From NVTR01 sp036480115 (lineage in GTDB: Bacteria; Pseudomonadota; Alphaproteobacteria; Rhodobacterales; Rhodobacteraceae), in contig CBDDAE010000001.1 in NCBI GenBank assembly GCA_965224795.1, forward strand, positions 1,302,001 through 1,366,000: a DNA stretch of 64,000 bases, written 5' to 3'. The notes beneath the pieces are model-generated. The model saw nothing but the letters and a program-made list of their open reading frames with translations, was not told the origin of the DNA and searched no databases. The position numbers were made by a program, and so were the translations under genes. Positions 8,735-17,033 of this stretch are shown here, piece by piece. The first letter of the stretch is position 1. Each line of letters begins with the position of its first letter.

Positions 8735-9029
8735 TCAGTCGTTGCCGCGTGATTTTGGGCAGACGTTTGATTTCGCCTTCAACTTCCATGTTCAGTTTGA
8801 CCGAAGTGGTGTGCCAGCCGACCGATCCAAGCCGCGCCAACTGATCCCCACTTAGCCGGGCTTTCACCTCATCAGGGAGGTTCTTGAAGGGTAATCCTTG
8901 CACCCCAGCGACCTTGATCGCCGACAGGACAGCCGCGCGCACAGCATCATATTTCCTGGTTGGAATATTGGTTGTGCCGCTCCGCCCGGTGGCTGGCGTC
9001 CGGCAGACGGTTTTAGGCTCCTCCGGCAT
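8724..9029 (-). CDS. conserved small protein (DUF6958-like)
   Basis: A 101-residue soluble protein. The central part, RKYDAVRAAVLSAI then GLPFKNLPDEV then RLGSVGWHTTSVKLNMEVEGEI, looks like a small winged-helix-like fold of a conserved domain of unknown function that I recall as DUF6958. No enzyme motif is visible. AAGGGG seven bases before ATG gives good start support. It lies 23 bases after the NfeD-like gene on the same strand and may be the last gene of that operon. Confidence 0.7.
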   Translation of the reverse strand: MPEEPKTVCRTPATGRSGTTNIPTRKYDAVRAAVLSAIKVAGVQGLPFKNLPDEVKARLSGDQLARLGSVGWHTTSVKLNMEVEGEIKRLPKITRQRLIIG

Positions 9030-9052
9030 ATCTTAACCCCTTCCCTGACCCA

Positions 9053-9328
9053 TCAATTGTGATCGTTGATGTCCTTTTTCCAGATTTTCACCTGCCCCTT
9101 GCGCATGCCAAATATCTGACGCAATGCCACCCATGCCAGCAGGGATACCACGGCAAAGACAAGGATCATCACCGGCAGCGATGTGCCAAGAACGCCCATG
9201 GCCACCAATACGCCCACCAGCAGCGCCCCGATGGAAAAACCCAGCAGCACAAAAGCCGGGGCGATCACTTCCAGCACGCCCAATGCGATGCCGCCAACAA
9301 TCCAGACCCACCATTCCTGCCACAACAT
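9053..9328 (-). CDS. NfeD family membrane protein
   Basis: A 91-residue inner-membrane protein with three close hydrophobic segments, followed by a short basic tail with KIWKKDIN. It opens MLWQEWWVWIVGGIALGVLEVIAPAF-like, typical of the short NfeD form (YbbK type). Such proteins occur as a pair with SPFH proteins and are thought to help organise membrane microdomains. Its ATG shares one base with the SPFH stop (TAATG), so translation is coupled. A frame on the same strand at 9033-9323 is a shadow. Confidence 0.88.
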   Translation of the reverse strand: MLWQEWWVWIVGGIALGVLEVIAPAFVLLGFSIGALLVGVLVAMGVLGTSLPVMILVFAVVSLLAWVALRQIFGMRKGQVKIWKKDINDHN

Positions 9329-10221
9329 TATTTACGTCCTTTCAACATTTTGAACGCCTCGCCAAAGGCATCCAGCGCCGCTGTAGGCATAACGATTGTC
9401 TGCTTGCCCTCACCTGCCCCCATGGCTGTCAGCGCCTCAACTTGTTTCAACGCCACCTGATACTGCGCAGCCTCCAGCCCATTCGCGGCAATCGCCTTGG
9501 CCACAGCTTCGGTAGCATAAGCCTCGGCATCCGCCGAAATCCGGCGCGCTTTGGCCATTTGCTCGGCGGCATACAGTTCCGCATCAGCATTCAGCTCCAC
9601 ACTCCGCTTGGTACCTTCGGCCTCGGTCACCTGCGCACGCCTCGCCCGTTCAGCATTCAACTGCTGCAACATGGCTTCGCGCGTGGCCTGATCCAGATTC
9701 ACATCCAAAATCTCCGCCCGCGTCACTTCGATACCCCAGTCATCCACGGCATTGGCCACCTGATCCTGAATTTTGGCAATCAGTTCCTGACGGTTCGACT
9801 GAACCTCATCCAGTTCCATTTCACCAATCCCGGCACGCACAATACCCGCCACCGTGGTTGAAATCGCCGCATCCACGTCACGAATACGGTAAACCGTCTT
9901 TTCCGGCTCAAGAATGCGGTAAAATACGCTGGTTTCTACAGACACCAACACGTTGTCCGACGTAATGGCATCCTGAGAATGCGACGGCAACTGACGTTCC
10001 AACACCGAAACCTTATGGCGCACGCGGTCCAGAAACGGCACAATAAAGTTTATTCCAGGCCCTAAAACAGCCCGCAAACGACCAAAGCGTTCAACCACGA
10101 ATTTCTCGGATTGCGGCACGATGCGCACCCCCAGAAAGACCAAAAGGATGATAAATCCGGCAAGCGCCAGAAAAACTGCGTTTGATCCGACAAAATCAGC
10201 TATTAGTTGCTCAATATCCAC
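9328..10221 (-). CDS. SPFH/band 7 membrane protein (QmcA/YbbJ type)
   Basis: A membrane-anchored protein of 297 residues. One N-terminal hydrophobic helix (VFLALAGFIILLVFLGVRIV) is followed by the SPFH domain, which begins VPQSEKFVVERFG, and an Ala/Glu-rich coiled coil from about 190 to 260. Members gather into large oligomers in lipid microdomains and often guard membrane proteases. The start is GTG at 10221 with AGGGGA seven bases upstream. It is the first gene of a coupled pair with the NfeD-like protein. Confidence 0.92.
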   Translation of the reverse strand: MDIEQLIADFVGSNAVFLALAGFIILLVFLGVRIVPQSEKFVVERFGRLRAVLGPGINFIVPFLDRVRHKVSVLERQLPSHSQDAITSDNVLVSVETSVFYRILEPEKTVYRIRDVDAAISTTVAGIVRAGIGEMELDEVQSNRQELIAKIQDQVANAVDDWGIEVTRAEILDVNLDQATREAMLQQLNAERARRAQVTEAEGTKRSVELNADAELYAAEQMAKARRISADAEAYATEAVAKAIAANGLEAAQYQVALKQVEALTAMGAGEGKQTIVMPTAALDAFGEAFKMLKGRK

Positions 10222-10302
10222 TGTTCGTCCCCTTATTTATTTCTTGTTATAAATCACTATATGGGGGGTAAATCATGAAATTTAAAGGTCTTACACCTAA
10301 AT

Positions 10303-11556
10303 ATGCCCTGTGTGTGTCGCGAATGCCTTAACCAATTTGACACCGGCGCGCGCTGCCCCGCTTGCCGAAGTCCGCGCGTTATTGTGCATGAAGAACTGTT
10401 TGATTTGTCCATCGCACATATAGATTGCGATGCGTTTTATGCCTCGGTCGAAAAGCGCGACAATCCGGAACTGGCTGACAAGCCGGTAATCATCGGCGGT
10501 GGTCGTCGCGGAGTGGTGTCCACCGCCTGCTATATCGCCCGCATTAAGGGGGTGCATTCGGCGATGCCGATGTTTCAGGCGTTGAAACTCTGCCCAGAGG
10601 CTGTGGTGGTGCGCCCGCGCATGGACGCCTATGTTGAAGCGTCAAAAGCCATCCGAAAAATGATGGATGAACTAACCCCCTCCGTCGAACCCCTGTCACT
10701 GGATGAAGCCTTCATGGATCTGACCGGCACCGAAAAACTACATGGCCGCCCACCGGCGGTAATGCTGGCGCGCCTGATCAAACGTATGAATGATGAACTG
10801 GGCCTGACCGGGTCCATCGGGCTGAGCCATAACAAATTTCTGGCCAAAGTGGCGTCAGACCTGGACAAACCGCGGGGCTTTTCCATTATCGGCAAGGCTG
10901 AAACCGTTGAATTCCTGCGTCCCAAACCCGTTAGTCTGATCTGGGGCGTCGGGCAGGTTTCCAAACAGGCGCTGGAAAAGGCCGGCATCCGCACATTCGA
11001 CGACCTGCTCAGATGGGAACGCAAAGACCTGGGTGCGCGGTTTGGATCAATGGGTGATCGGCTGTACTTTCTGGCCCGTGGTCAGGACAGGCGCCGGATT
11101 TCACCCAATGCGCCGATGAAATCCATTTCCAACGAAACCACGTTTTTTGATGACACGTCCAGCACCGACATTCTGGATGGCCATATATGGCGGCTGTCTG
11201 AAAAGGTGTCAGACCGCGCCAAGGCACGCAATATAGCCGGGCGGGTAGTAACCCTGAAACTGAAGCGCGCCAATCACAGCCTAATTTCGCGTCGCCTTAG
11301 TTTGCGCGATCCAACTCAGTTGGCCGACCGCATTTACCGAACCGCACGTGACCTGTTTGATCAGGTTGGCGATCAGGGGCCCTACCGTTTGCTAGGTGTC
11401 GGGATCAGCGATCTTGTGGATGATGACAAGGCTGACCTGTCTGGTGATCTGCTGGATCCGGGGGCCAGTAAACGCTCTGACACCGAGCGCGCAACGGACA
11501 AAATCCGCGATAAATATGGCGCTGATGCAATCCGCAAAGGGCGCGCCTTACGCTGA
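10303..11556 (+). CDS. dinB: DNA polymerase IV (Y family) with N-terminal zinc-ribbon-like motif
   Basis: A translesion DNA polymerase of 417 residues that copies damaged templates with low fidelity. The Y-family core starts near residue 33 with AHIDCDAFYASVE, giving the first catalytic Asp at about 41; SLDEAF near 132-137 supplies the other two acidic residues. Before the core is a 30-residue extension with C5-x2-C8 and C18-x2-C21, likely a small zinc site that E. coli DinB lacks. The C-terminal tail carries a basic KIRDKYGADAIRKGRAL stretch. No beta-clamp peptide was assigned. No LexA box was recognised upstream. Confidence 0.95.
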   Translation: MPCVCRECLNQFDTGARCPACRSPRVIVHEELFDLSIAHIDCDAFYASVEKRDNPELADKPVIIGGGRRGVVSTACYIARIKGVHSAMPMFQALKLCPEAVVVRPRMDAYVEASKAIRKMMDELTPSVEPLSLDEAFMDLTGTEKLHGRPPAVMLARLIKRMNDELGLTGSIGLSHNKFLAKVASDLDKPRGFSIIGKAETVEFLRPKPVSLIWGVGQVSKQALEKAGIRTFDDLLRWERKDLGARFGSMGDRLYFLARGQDRRRISPNAPMKSISNETTFFDDTSSTDILDGHIWRLSEKVSDRAKARNIAGRVVTLKLKRANHSLISRRLSLRDPTQLADRIYRTARDLFDQVGDQGPYRLLGVGISDLVDDDKADLSGDLLDPGASKRSDTERATDKIRDKYGADAIRKGRALR

Positions 11557-11566
11557 CAGGATAGGC

Positions 11567-11598
11567 TTCATCTTTCCAAAAATATCCCCGCCGGAGGC
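11567..11598 (+). repeat. short intergenic repeat, CCGCCGGAGGC type, copy 2
   Basis: The element reads TTTCCAAAAATATCCCCGCCGGAGGC at its right end region, between the convergent dinB and N-formylglutamate amidohydrolase genes. Read on the minus strand it gives a GC-rich block followed by ATATTTTTGG, so in this place it could serve as a weak terminator. Other copies are at 3407-3438 and 20354-20385. Confidence 0.6.
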
Positions 11599-11616
11599 AT
11601 TTTACCCTATTCAGGC

Positions 11617-12477
11617 CTATTCGGCTGCCAACTGAATGTTGCGTCGTTCAATCGTCGTTAATTCGGCAATAACACCGGTCAGTATGGCCTTGAGCTGGTC
11701 AAAATTCTCATTCGGCTGGATGGTTCTTTCGTCCATATAAAGCGACCGGTCAATTTCAATTTGCACAACATGCTGGTTTCGCGACGGGCGGCCATAATGC
11801 TGGGCCACAAAGGCACCGGCAAAAGGCGCATTTCTCACCACCGATAGACCCGCATCCACCAATGCCGCTTCGATATAATCAACAGTTTCTGGATCGGCAG
11901 AAGCACCAAACCTGTCGCCCAATACAACGTCGGGACAGCCTGATCGGCCGTGTTTCATGGATGAAATCGCTTCATGGGGCATGGAATGGCAGTCAATCAG
12001 GATTGATTTTCCAAACAGTTCATAATTTTTTCGCAACAACGCTTGTAGGCAATCATGGTAAGGTTGCCAAATCTCATCCAGTCTCTGTTCAACTTCTGCC
12101 CGGCTAATTTTGCCGCTATAAATCGATTTACCGTTGGCCACCACTCTGGGAACAACCCCAAGACCCGATGATATCCTAGGATTGCTGGACGGTTTCCTGA
12201 CCCCTTGAACCAATGCCGGATCCAATTCGTCCGATGCCCGGTTCAGGTCAAGATAAGCGCGCGGTTTTTGTGCGGCCAGTAGTGGTGCGCCAAATCGCGG
12301 CGCCGCGGCGAACAAAACATCGACAAAGGCATCTTCCGATGACCTGATTTCACGTTCGCTCAGCACTGTCTGCGACAAAAACGCCGCTGAATACTGGCGT
12401 CCGCTATGGGGCGACGCAAACACGATACAGGTGTTGCGATCCCTTGGCAGCGTCAGTTTATAGGCATTGGCTGGCAT
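11617..12477 (-). CDS. N-formylglutamate amidohydrolase family protein
   Basis: A 286-residue protein of the HutG/FGase superfamily, which hydrolyses N-formyl or similar amide bonds with a metal ion. Visible motifs include FASPHSGRQY near the N-terminus, EDAFVDVLF, DLNRASDELD and LIDCHSMPHE, the set of His, Asp and Glu residues typical of the family. True N-formylglutamate deformylases sit with hut genes; none are seen here, so the substrate is open. ATG at 12477 has GGAG seven bases upstream; the frame to 12618 runs into tRNA promoter sequence and is rejected. It is convergent with dinB. Confidence 0.85.
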   Translation of the reverse strand: MPANAYKLTLPRDRNTCIVFASPHSGRQYSAAFLSQTVLSEREIRSSEDAFVDVLFAAAPRFGAPLLAAQKPRAYLDLNRASDELDPALVQGVRKPSSNPRISSGLGVVPRVVANGKSIYSGKISRAEVEQRLDEIWQPYHDCLQALLRKNYELFGKSILIDCHSMPHEAISSMKHGRSGCPDVVLGDRFGASADPETVDYIEAALVDAGLSVVRNAPFAGAFVAQHYGRPSRNQHVVQIEIDRSLYMDERTIQPNENFDQLKAILTGVIAELTTIERRNIQLAAE

Positions 12478-12531
12478 TGATGCTCCTTTACACTCTCCAT
12501 ATAGCGGGAAACTTAAGCTTATCAAAACCCC

Positions 12532-12560
12532 TTGAAAGCATCTGCGACTCCTTTTATAGA
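12532..12560 (+). promoter_or_regulatory. predicted sigma-70 promoter of the tRNA-Val/rpmJ unit
   Basis: TTGAAA at 12532-12537 and TATAGA at 12555-12560 are exactly 17 bases apart, a near-consensus vegetative promoter. The predicted start, about 12567, lies some 78 bases before the tRNA. It probably drives both the tRNA and rpmJ. Confidence 0.7.
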
Positions 12561-12572
12561 CCCACAGACCGG

Positions 12573-12590
12573 CGCGGGACCCATCCCGCG
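12573..12590. other. leader hairpin upstream of tRNA-Val
   Basis: CGCGGGA, loop CCCA, TCCCGCG forms a perfect seven-pair stem just after the predicted transcription start, followed by the T-rich run TCTTGTTTGTTTGG. It resembles a terminator or attenuator, but may simply protect or direct processing of the tRNA leader. Function is inferred. Confidence 0.45.
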
Positions 12591-12644
12591 TCTTGTTTGT
12601 TTGGGGAAATCCGAACAATCAGGGCATAGGGTTCTTGCTTCGTC

Positions 12645-12719
12645 GGGCGTATAGCTCAGCGGTAGAGCACTTCGGTGACATCGAAGGGGTCACAGGTTCG
12701 AAACCTGTTACGCCCACCA
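12645..12719 (+). tRNA. tRNA-Val (anticodon GAC)
   Basis: A full cloverleaf can be drawn by eye: acceptor GGGCGTA pairs with TACGCCC, the D arm is GCTC/GAGC, the anticodon stem is CTTCG/CGAAG with loop GTGACAT (anticodon GAC, reading valine GUC/GUU codons), and the T arm is CAGG TTCGAAA CCTG in form. The discriminator base is A and CCA is encoded. It is followed 63 bases later by rpmJ. Confidence 0.95.
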
Positions 12720-12782
12720 TAGCCCAAAGTAGGGCAAAACAGTTTTAGCGGCGCGTCAGCGTCGACAGAAGGACACGGGATC

Positions 12783-12908
12783 ATGAAGGTCAGAAACTCG
12801 CTTCGTTCGCTCAAGAACCGGCACCGTGATTGCCGGATTGTGCGCCGTAAGGGCCGCGTCTATGTGATCAACAAGACGCAGCGCCGGTTTAAGGCCCGTC
12901 AGGGCTAG
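12783..12908 (+). CDS. rpmJ: 50S ribosomal protein L36
   Basis: A 41-residue, very basic ribosomal protein reading MKVRNSLRSLKNRHRDCRIV and ending in QRRFKARQG. L36 binds 23S rRNA in the large subunit. This is the variant with a single cysteine, so it lacks the four-ligand zinc site of the classical form; that is common in alphaproteobacteria. The upstream AGAAGGACACGGGATC provides an AGAAGGA ribosome binding site. It shares the tRNA-Val promoter and ends at a strong terminator. Confidence 0.96.
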   Translation: MKVRNSLRSLKNRHRDCRIVRRKGRVYVINKTQRRFKARQG

Positions 12909-12933
12909 AACAACCTGCATATGTATTAGAAAA

Positions 12934-12961
12934 GCCGTTGGAATTTCCGGCGGCTTTTTTT
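12934..12961 (+). terminator. Rho-independent terminator after rpmJ
   Basis: GCCGTTGG, loop AATTT, CCGGCGGC makes an eight-pair stem (two G-T pairs) directly followed by seven T. It lies 25 bases after the rpmJ stop and marks the end of the tRNA-Val/rpmJ unit. Confidence 0.88.
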
Positions 12962-12981
12962 ATTGCTTGAATTGGTAAAAC

Positions 12982-14160
12982 CTAAGGGACCAGTTTGCGC
13001 AGCTCCGCCACCAACTGTTCCAGTTCCCCTACTGTATTGTAGTAATGCGGCGCTACCCGCAGCACTGTCGGCAAGCCACGCGAATCCCCATCAAGCGGCG
13101 TGCTGGCCGGGCTGGACGTACCAATGACAATCCCCTTTTCCAGCAAGGTTGCCGCAGTTTTTTCCGGGTCCAAACCTTCAATGGTGAAACTGACAATTGC
13201 ACAGGTTTCGTTGCCAATATCGCGCAAAGTACAGCTTGGAATTTGCGTCAGCATATCGCGTAGAGTTTCGGCCAGCCCGCGGGACCGGGTTTGAATTTCG
13301 GCCAATCCCAGTGACAATGCATAATCAACTGCCGCCCCTAGCCCCGCCCGCAAAGCATAGGAATTTTCCCAATTCTCAAACCGGCGGGCATCGTCGCGCA
13401 GATTATAGTTATCTTTGCCCACTACGGTCGCAGCATACAGGTCCAGCATCACGGGATCGGTTTGGGCTATTCGGTCTTCGCGAATGAACAGAAAACCTGT
13501 CCCCCTTGGCCCACGCAAAAATTTGCGCCCAGTGGCCGACAAAAAATCACAACCCAGTTTTTTTACATCCACAGGCATTTGCCCCACCGCCTGGCAGGCA
13601 TCCAGCAGGTAAGGAATACCATGGGCGCGCGCAACTTTTCCCACTGCGGCCGCTGGGTTTACAAGGCCACCATTGGTTGGAACCCAGGTAATTGCGATCA
13701 GCGCCACCCGTTCGTCAACCATCGCTTCTAACGCCGCGATATCAATCGCCCCTGCCGCGTCACTGGGGATCACTTCAACCAAAATGCCATCGCGTTTTGC
13801 CCGGTGCAGTAGCGCAATGTAATTGGCAGCATACTCAGCTTCGCAGGTCAAAACCCGGTCACCAGGTTTGAACACTTGCGCATAGAACGCCTGACACCAG
13901 GCCACTGTCGCATTTTCCTGCAGCGCTATTTCATGGGGCTTAGCACCGATCAGCCGCGCAACGCTGTTATAAACCGCTTCCAGCTGATCGATTTGGCTGT
14001 TCTTGGCTTCATAGCCACCGATTTGCGCCTCCAGCAGCGTGTGGTTGATCACCGTATCAATCACCGGCTGTGGCATTAGCCCTGAACCACAGGCTAGCAA
14101 ATGCGTACTATGGGACACGCCAGGTGTCTCGGCGCGCAGTTTCTCAACGTCCAAACCCAT
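12982..14160 (-). CDS. class V aminotransferase / cysteine desulfurase-like PLP enzyme
   Basis: A PLP-dependent enzyme of 392 residues, normal for fold type I class V. The cofactor aspartate region LLDACQAVGQMPVDV is followed by the PLP lysine in LSATGRKFLRGPRGTGFL near residue 212. The RGPRGTGFL signature occurs in cysteine desulfurase-like lyases, isopenicillin N epimerase and EgtE-type C-S lyases, so the reaction could be a lyase or an epimerase instead of transamination. No egt genes are nearby. It lies eight bases after the caspase-like gene on the same strand and may be part of that transcript. Confidence 0.85.
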   Translation of the reverse strand: MGLDVEKLRAETPGVSHSTHLLACGSGLMPQPVIDTVINHTLLEAQIGGYEAKNSQIDQLEAVYNSVARLIGAKPHEIALQENATVAWCQAFYAQVFKPGDRVLTCEAEYAANYIALLHRAKRDGILVEVIPSDAAGAIDIAALEAMVDERVALIAITWVPTNGGLVNPAAAVGKVARAHGIPYLLDACQAVGQMPVDVKKLGCDFLSATGRKFLRGPRGTGFLFIREDRIAQTDPVMLDLYAATVVGKDNYNLRDDARRFENWENSYALRAGLGAAVDYALSLGLAEIQTRSRGLAETLRDMLTQIPSCTLRDIGNETCAIVSFTIEGLDPEKTAATLLEKGIVIGTSSPASTPLDGDSRGLPTVLRVAPHYYNTVGELEQLVAELRKLVP

Positions 14161-14168
14161 AGCTGTTT

Positions 14169-15809
14169 TTACTTTGCTGCCAGCAGGCGCACTATTGTGG
14201 CTTGGGTCACATACCCCGACACCGGCACATCCGCTGCACGCTGGAACTGACGTACCGCCCGGCGCGTATTGTCATCAATATTACCATCAACCCGGCCCGG
14301 TTTGAAACCAAGGGCAGCAAGCTTCTGTTCTACCAATATCCGTGTGATTGGGCTGCCCAAAACACTACGTTCCTCTGCGACAGTGGCGGGATTGACCTGA
14401 ACCTGTTCTAGCGCGGCCAATCTTTCGCGTGCCGAGTCAGCAAAAACACCGCCCGGGTGATTGTTCAGAAAGTTGCGATAAGCATCTGCCGTTGCAGATT
14501 CCTGCGCCACGTCCCATGCATTGCCTTCAACGATTTCAGCCGTGCGACGGCGTTGTTCGTCATAGATCTGCAATCGGCCCAGTGCGATTTCACTATACAG
14601 GCCATCCGGGTATTTCTTGACATAAGCACGCAATCCGGCTTCGCCGCCATCACGCCCGGTATTGCGCCAGTATTCCGCATCGCGGCGTTCCTGTTCCAGA
14701 CGCCTTATCCGCGCCTGTTCTTCCAGCTCGGCCCCGCGAACCGACGCTGCTCCTTCTAGCGCCGATATCTGGCGTTCGGTCAGAAATCCGTTCGCCGGAT
14801 AGCCTTCTGACCGCTGCCAAGCCGCCACTGCTTTGCGCGATCCGGGGCCAAATATCCCATCGACACCACGGGTATCAAAATCTAGCAATGTCAGGTTGCG
14901 CTGAATATCGCGCCGCGCATTGCGGCCCAGTCTAAGCGCCAGTTCCGCGTCTTTTGCCCGCTCTGCTGGCGATTTGTTCAAGTTTGCCACCATGCCCAGG
15001 GCTTGGGCTACAAACTGACCGTTTGGATACCGGTTTAGATACGCTGAAAGCCCATCAATTGTTCCCCCCAGTTTAGCATTTTCCCAAACCAGCAATTCCA
15101 GATCATCCACTGGTACCGCCGGATTAGCCGTTGTGGGTACGTTTTGCTGCACAGGTAAAAACGCCACTGTGCGGGACAAAAACCCAAAACCTGTCACCCC
15201 GCGCGGCGCATTTTCGGCCGCAGATAATGTTGTTGTACCCGGCACCAGCAGCGCATCTTGCACCAGTGACACCAGCCTGCCGGTGCGCCCTGTAAACACT
15301 GTTACTCCCTGGGCAATACCATTAGGCACATAGCCATAGTTCAGCCCGCCGCCCAATCTTTGCGGATTGCCCGGATCCCCCACAAGCAAAATCGCCGCAC
15401 CTGCTTTTTCGCCCAACAAATCAATCACTGCACTGATCGGCAGCCCATAGGCACCGGCCAGCAATCCATCCTGACTTGGCGCATCAGTGGCCATGAACCA
15501 GCTTTCGCGGCTGGTGGTAAACACATGGCCGCTAAAAAACACCAAAACCCGCTCTGCGGCGTTGATTTCACTGCGAATTACCGGCGCCAGCCTCTCCATT
15601 GCGTTGCGGCTCATGTTGCGAATGGTACGTACTTCAAAACCCGCCTGCACAAGCGTAGCATTCAGCTCGGTTGCTGCGAAAGCATCACGTGCATCGGTAA
15701 AATTTTTGTAATCTTTATTGGCTATGACCAGCGCCAGATTGTCCGCAGCCAGCGTTTTACCGGCCATCAGGGCTAAGATAATCCCCACTAAAATGATGCG
15801 AATTGTCAT
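14169..15809 (-). CDS. caspase-fold protein lacking the catalytic cysteine, with peptidoglycan-binding domains
   Basis: A 546-residue exported protein. A signal peptide (MTIRIILVGIILALMAGKTLAA) is followed by a caspase-like p20 domain: ALVIANKDYKNF, the His motif FFSGH (His about 95), and then ILLVGDPGNP at about 140-149, where active members have D-A-C. No cysteine occurs anywhere in the protein, so it cannot be an active caspase-type peptidase. Two peptidoglycan-binding-1 like domains follow (GVDGIFGPGSRKAVAAWQ near 315-332; GRVDGNIDDNTRRAVRQFQ near the C-terminus), joined by repeats of about 40 residues (YLNRYPNGQF, YVKKYPDGLY, FLNNHPGGVF). A periplasmic scaffold or sensor role is inferred. 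AGGGG precedes ATG. Confidence 0.85.
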   Translation of the reverse strand: MTIRIILVGIILALMAGKTLAADNLALVIANKDYKNFTDARDAFAATELNATLVQAGFEVRTIRNMSRNAMERLAPVIRSEINAAERVLVFFSGHVFTTSRESWFMATDAPSQDGLLAGAYGLPISAVIDLLGEKAGAAILLVGDPGNPQRLGGGLNYGYVPNGIAQGVTVFTGRTGRLVSLVQDALLVPGTTTLSAAENAPRGVTGFGFLSRTVAFLPVQQNVPTTANPAVPVDDLELLVWENAKLGGTIDGLSAYLNRYPNGQFVAQALGMVANLNKSPAERAKDAELALRLGRNARRDIQRNLTLLDFDTRGVDGIFGPGSRKAVAAWQRSEGYPANGFLTERQISALEGAASVRGAELEEQARIRRLEQERRDAEYWRNTGRDGGEAGLRAYVKKYPDGLYSEIALGRLQIYDEQRRRTAEIVEGNAWDVAQESATADAYRNFLNNHPGGVFADSARERLAALEQVQVNPATVAEERSVLGSPITRILVEQKLAALGFKPGRVDGNIDDNTRRAVRQFQRAADVPVSGYVTQATIVRLLAAK

Positions 15810-15830
15810 ATTAACCCCTTATTTCACTAT

Positions 15831-17033
15831 TCAGTCGTATTGACGCTGGTCGTCGATCACCTTGCCATCATTGGGCAATTTACCCGGGCTGACAAGCTCA
15901 ACCGCGCCTTTCAGCTTCAACACTGACGCGACGCTTGCTTCATATACGGCAATATCGGCCCCCGATGTTTCCAGTTTTACGGTCATCACATCCGCCTCAC
16001 CCTTACGGCTTACCACCACCCGGGCTCGTGATACTTCCGGATGCCGCGCCACCAGTTCGGCCACCTGTTCCGGTCGCACGAACATACCCTTGATCTTGGT
16101 GGTCTGATCGGCCCGGCCCATCCAGCCCTTTATGCGCATATTGGTGCGCCCACAGGGGGACTGGCCCGGCAAAATGGCGCTAAGATCACCTGTGGCAAAG
16201 CGGATCAGCGGGTAATCCGGGTTCAGCGATGTCACAACAACCTCGCCCACTTCGCCCACGGGCACTGGATCACCGGTTCCGGGGCGCACGATTTCCACGA
16301 TCACACCTTCATCGACAATCATGCCGTCCTGTGCCGGGCTTTCATAGGCGATGTTGCCCAGATCAGCGGTGGCATAGCATTGCAAACATTCAATCCCACG
16401 ATCGGCGTATTCGGCCCGCAGGCTGGGAAACAGTGCACCGCCGCCCACAGCCGCCCGGCTGAATTTAAGCGCCATGCCCATTTCATCGGCCTTATCCAAA
16501 ATCACCTTCAGATAATCCGGCGTCCCGGCATAGGCCGTACAACCCACATGTGCCGCCGCCTTGACCTGCATCTCGGTCTGCCCGGTGCCCGCAGGCAAAA
16601 CCGTCGCCCCCACAGCCCGCGCCGCACTTTCAAACATCGCCCCGGCCGGGGTCAGATGGTAGGAAAAGCAATTCTGCACGGTATCATCCGCGCCAATTCC
16701 GCAAGCACGCAAGAACCGCCCCAAGCGCCACCAATCGGGGCTGCTGCCGCCCGGTTCATAAATCGGGCCGGGGGATTGGAACACATGGGTTATGTTAGCC
16801 ACAGCCATAAATCCAAAGGTTGGCGTCTCGCTTTGCCATTTGCTCAATTCGGATTTTCGCAGCACTGAAATTTGCGGCAGATCAGTAATATTTTGAACCT
16901 TACCGCCGCCTGTCAGGCAAGAATTCCCAAATTCGTCAACCTGACGCAGTATTGCCAGCAATTCTTTGGTTTGCGCCGCTTCGCGTTCATCCGAACTGCG
17001 TGTTTCCTGATCGTCGAAAAACCCGGCGCTCAC
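15831..17033 (-). CDS. phenylacetate-CoA ligase-like AMP-forming enzyme
   Basis: A cytoplasmic adenylate-forming ligase of 400 residues of the PaaK type, which makes an aryl-CoA from an aromatic acid, ATP and CoA. It opens FFDDQETRSSDEREA, has the C-terminal hinge GWMGRADQTTKIKGMFV and the last-domain strand SRARVVVSRKGEADVM. The classical glycine-rich P-loop is replaced by FQSPGPIYEPGG, as is common in PaaK relatives. GTG at 17033 overlaps the stop of the upstream ATPase (GTGA), which fits coupled translation; GTG at 17042 is the alternative. It is the last enzyme gene of the transporter operon, so its substrate is likely what the transporter brings in. Confidence 0.87.
   Translation of the reverse strand: MSAGFFDDQETRSSDEREAAQTKELLAILRQVDEFGNSCLTGGGKVQNITDLPQISVLRKSELSKWQSETPTFGFMAVANITHVFQSPGPIYEPGGSSPDWWRLGRFLRACGIGADDTVQNCFSYHLTPAGAMFESAARAVGATVLPAGTGQTEMQVKAAAHVGCTAYAGTPDYLKVILDKADEMGMALKFSRAAVGGGALFPSLRAEYADRGIECLQCYATADLGNIAYESPAQDGMIVDEGVIVEIVRPGTGDPVPVGEVGEVVVTSLNPDYPLIRFATGDLSAILPGQSPCGRTNMRIKGWMGRADQTTKIKGMFVRPEQVAELVARHPEVSRARVVVSRKGEADVMTVKLETSGADIAVYEASVASVLKLKGAVELVSPGKLPNDGKVIDDQRQYD

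Noticed and set aside
9033..9323. 96-codon minus-strand frame overlapping the NfeD-like gene
   Set aside because: It is another frame of the same stretch; the frame at 9053-9328 gives a clean NfeD protein coupled to the SPFH gene.
12478..12618. N-terminal extension of the N-formylglutamate amidohydrolase frame
   Set aside because: The extension runs through the opposite-strand tRNA promoter and hairpin, while ATG 12477 has a proper ribosome binding site.
16041..16868. long plus-strand frame opposite the PaaK-like gene
   Set aside because: It is rich in His, Arg and Pro with no fold-like pattern and lies fully opposite a well-supported enzyme gene.
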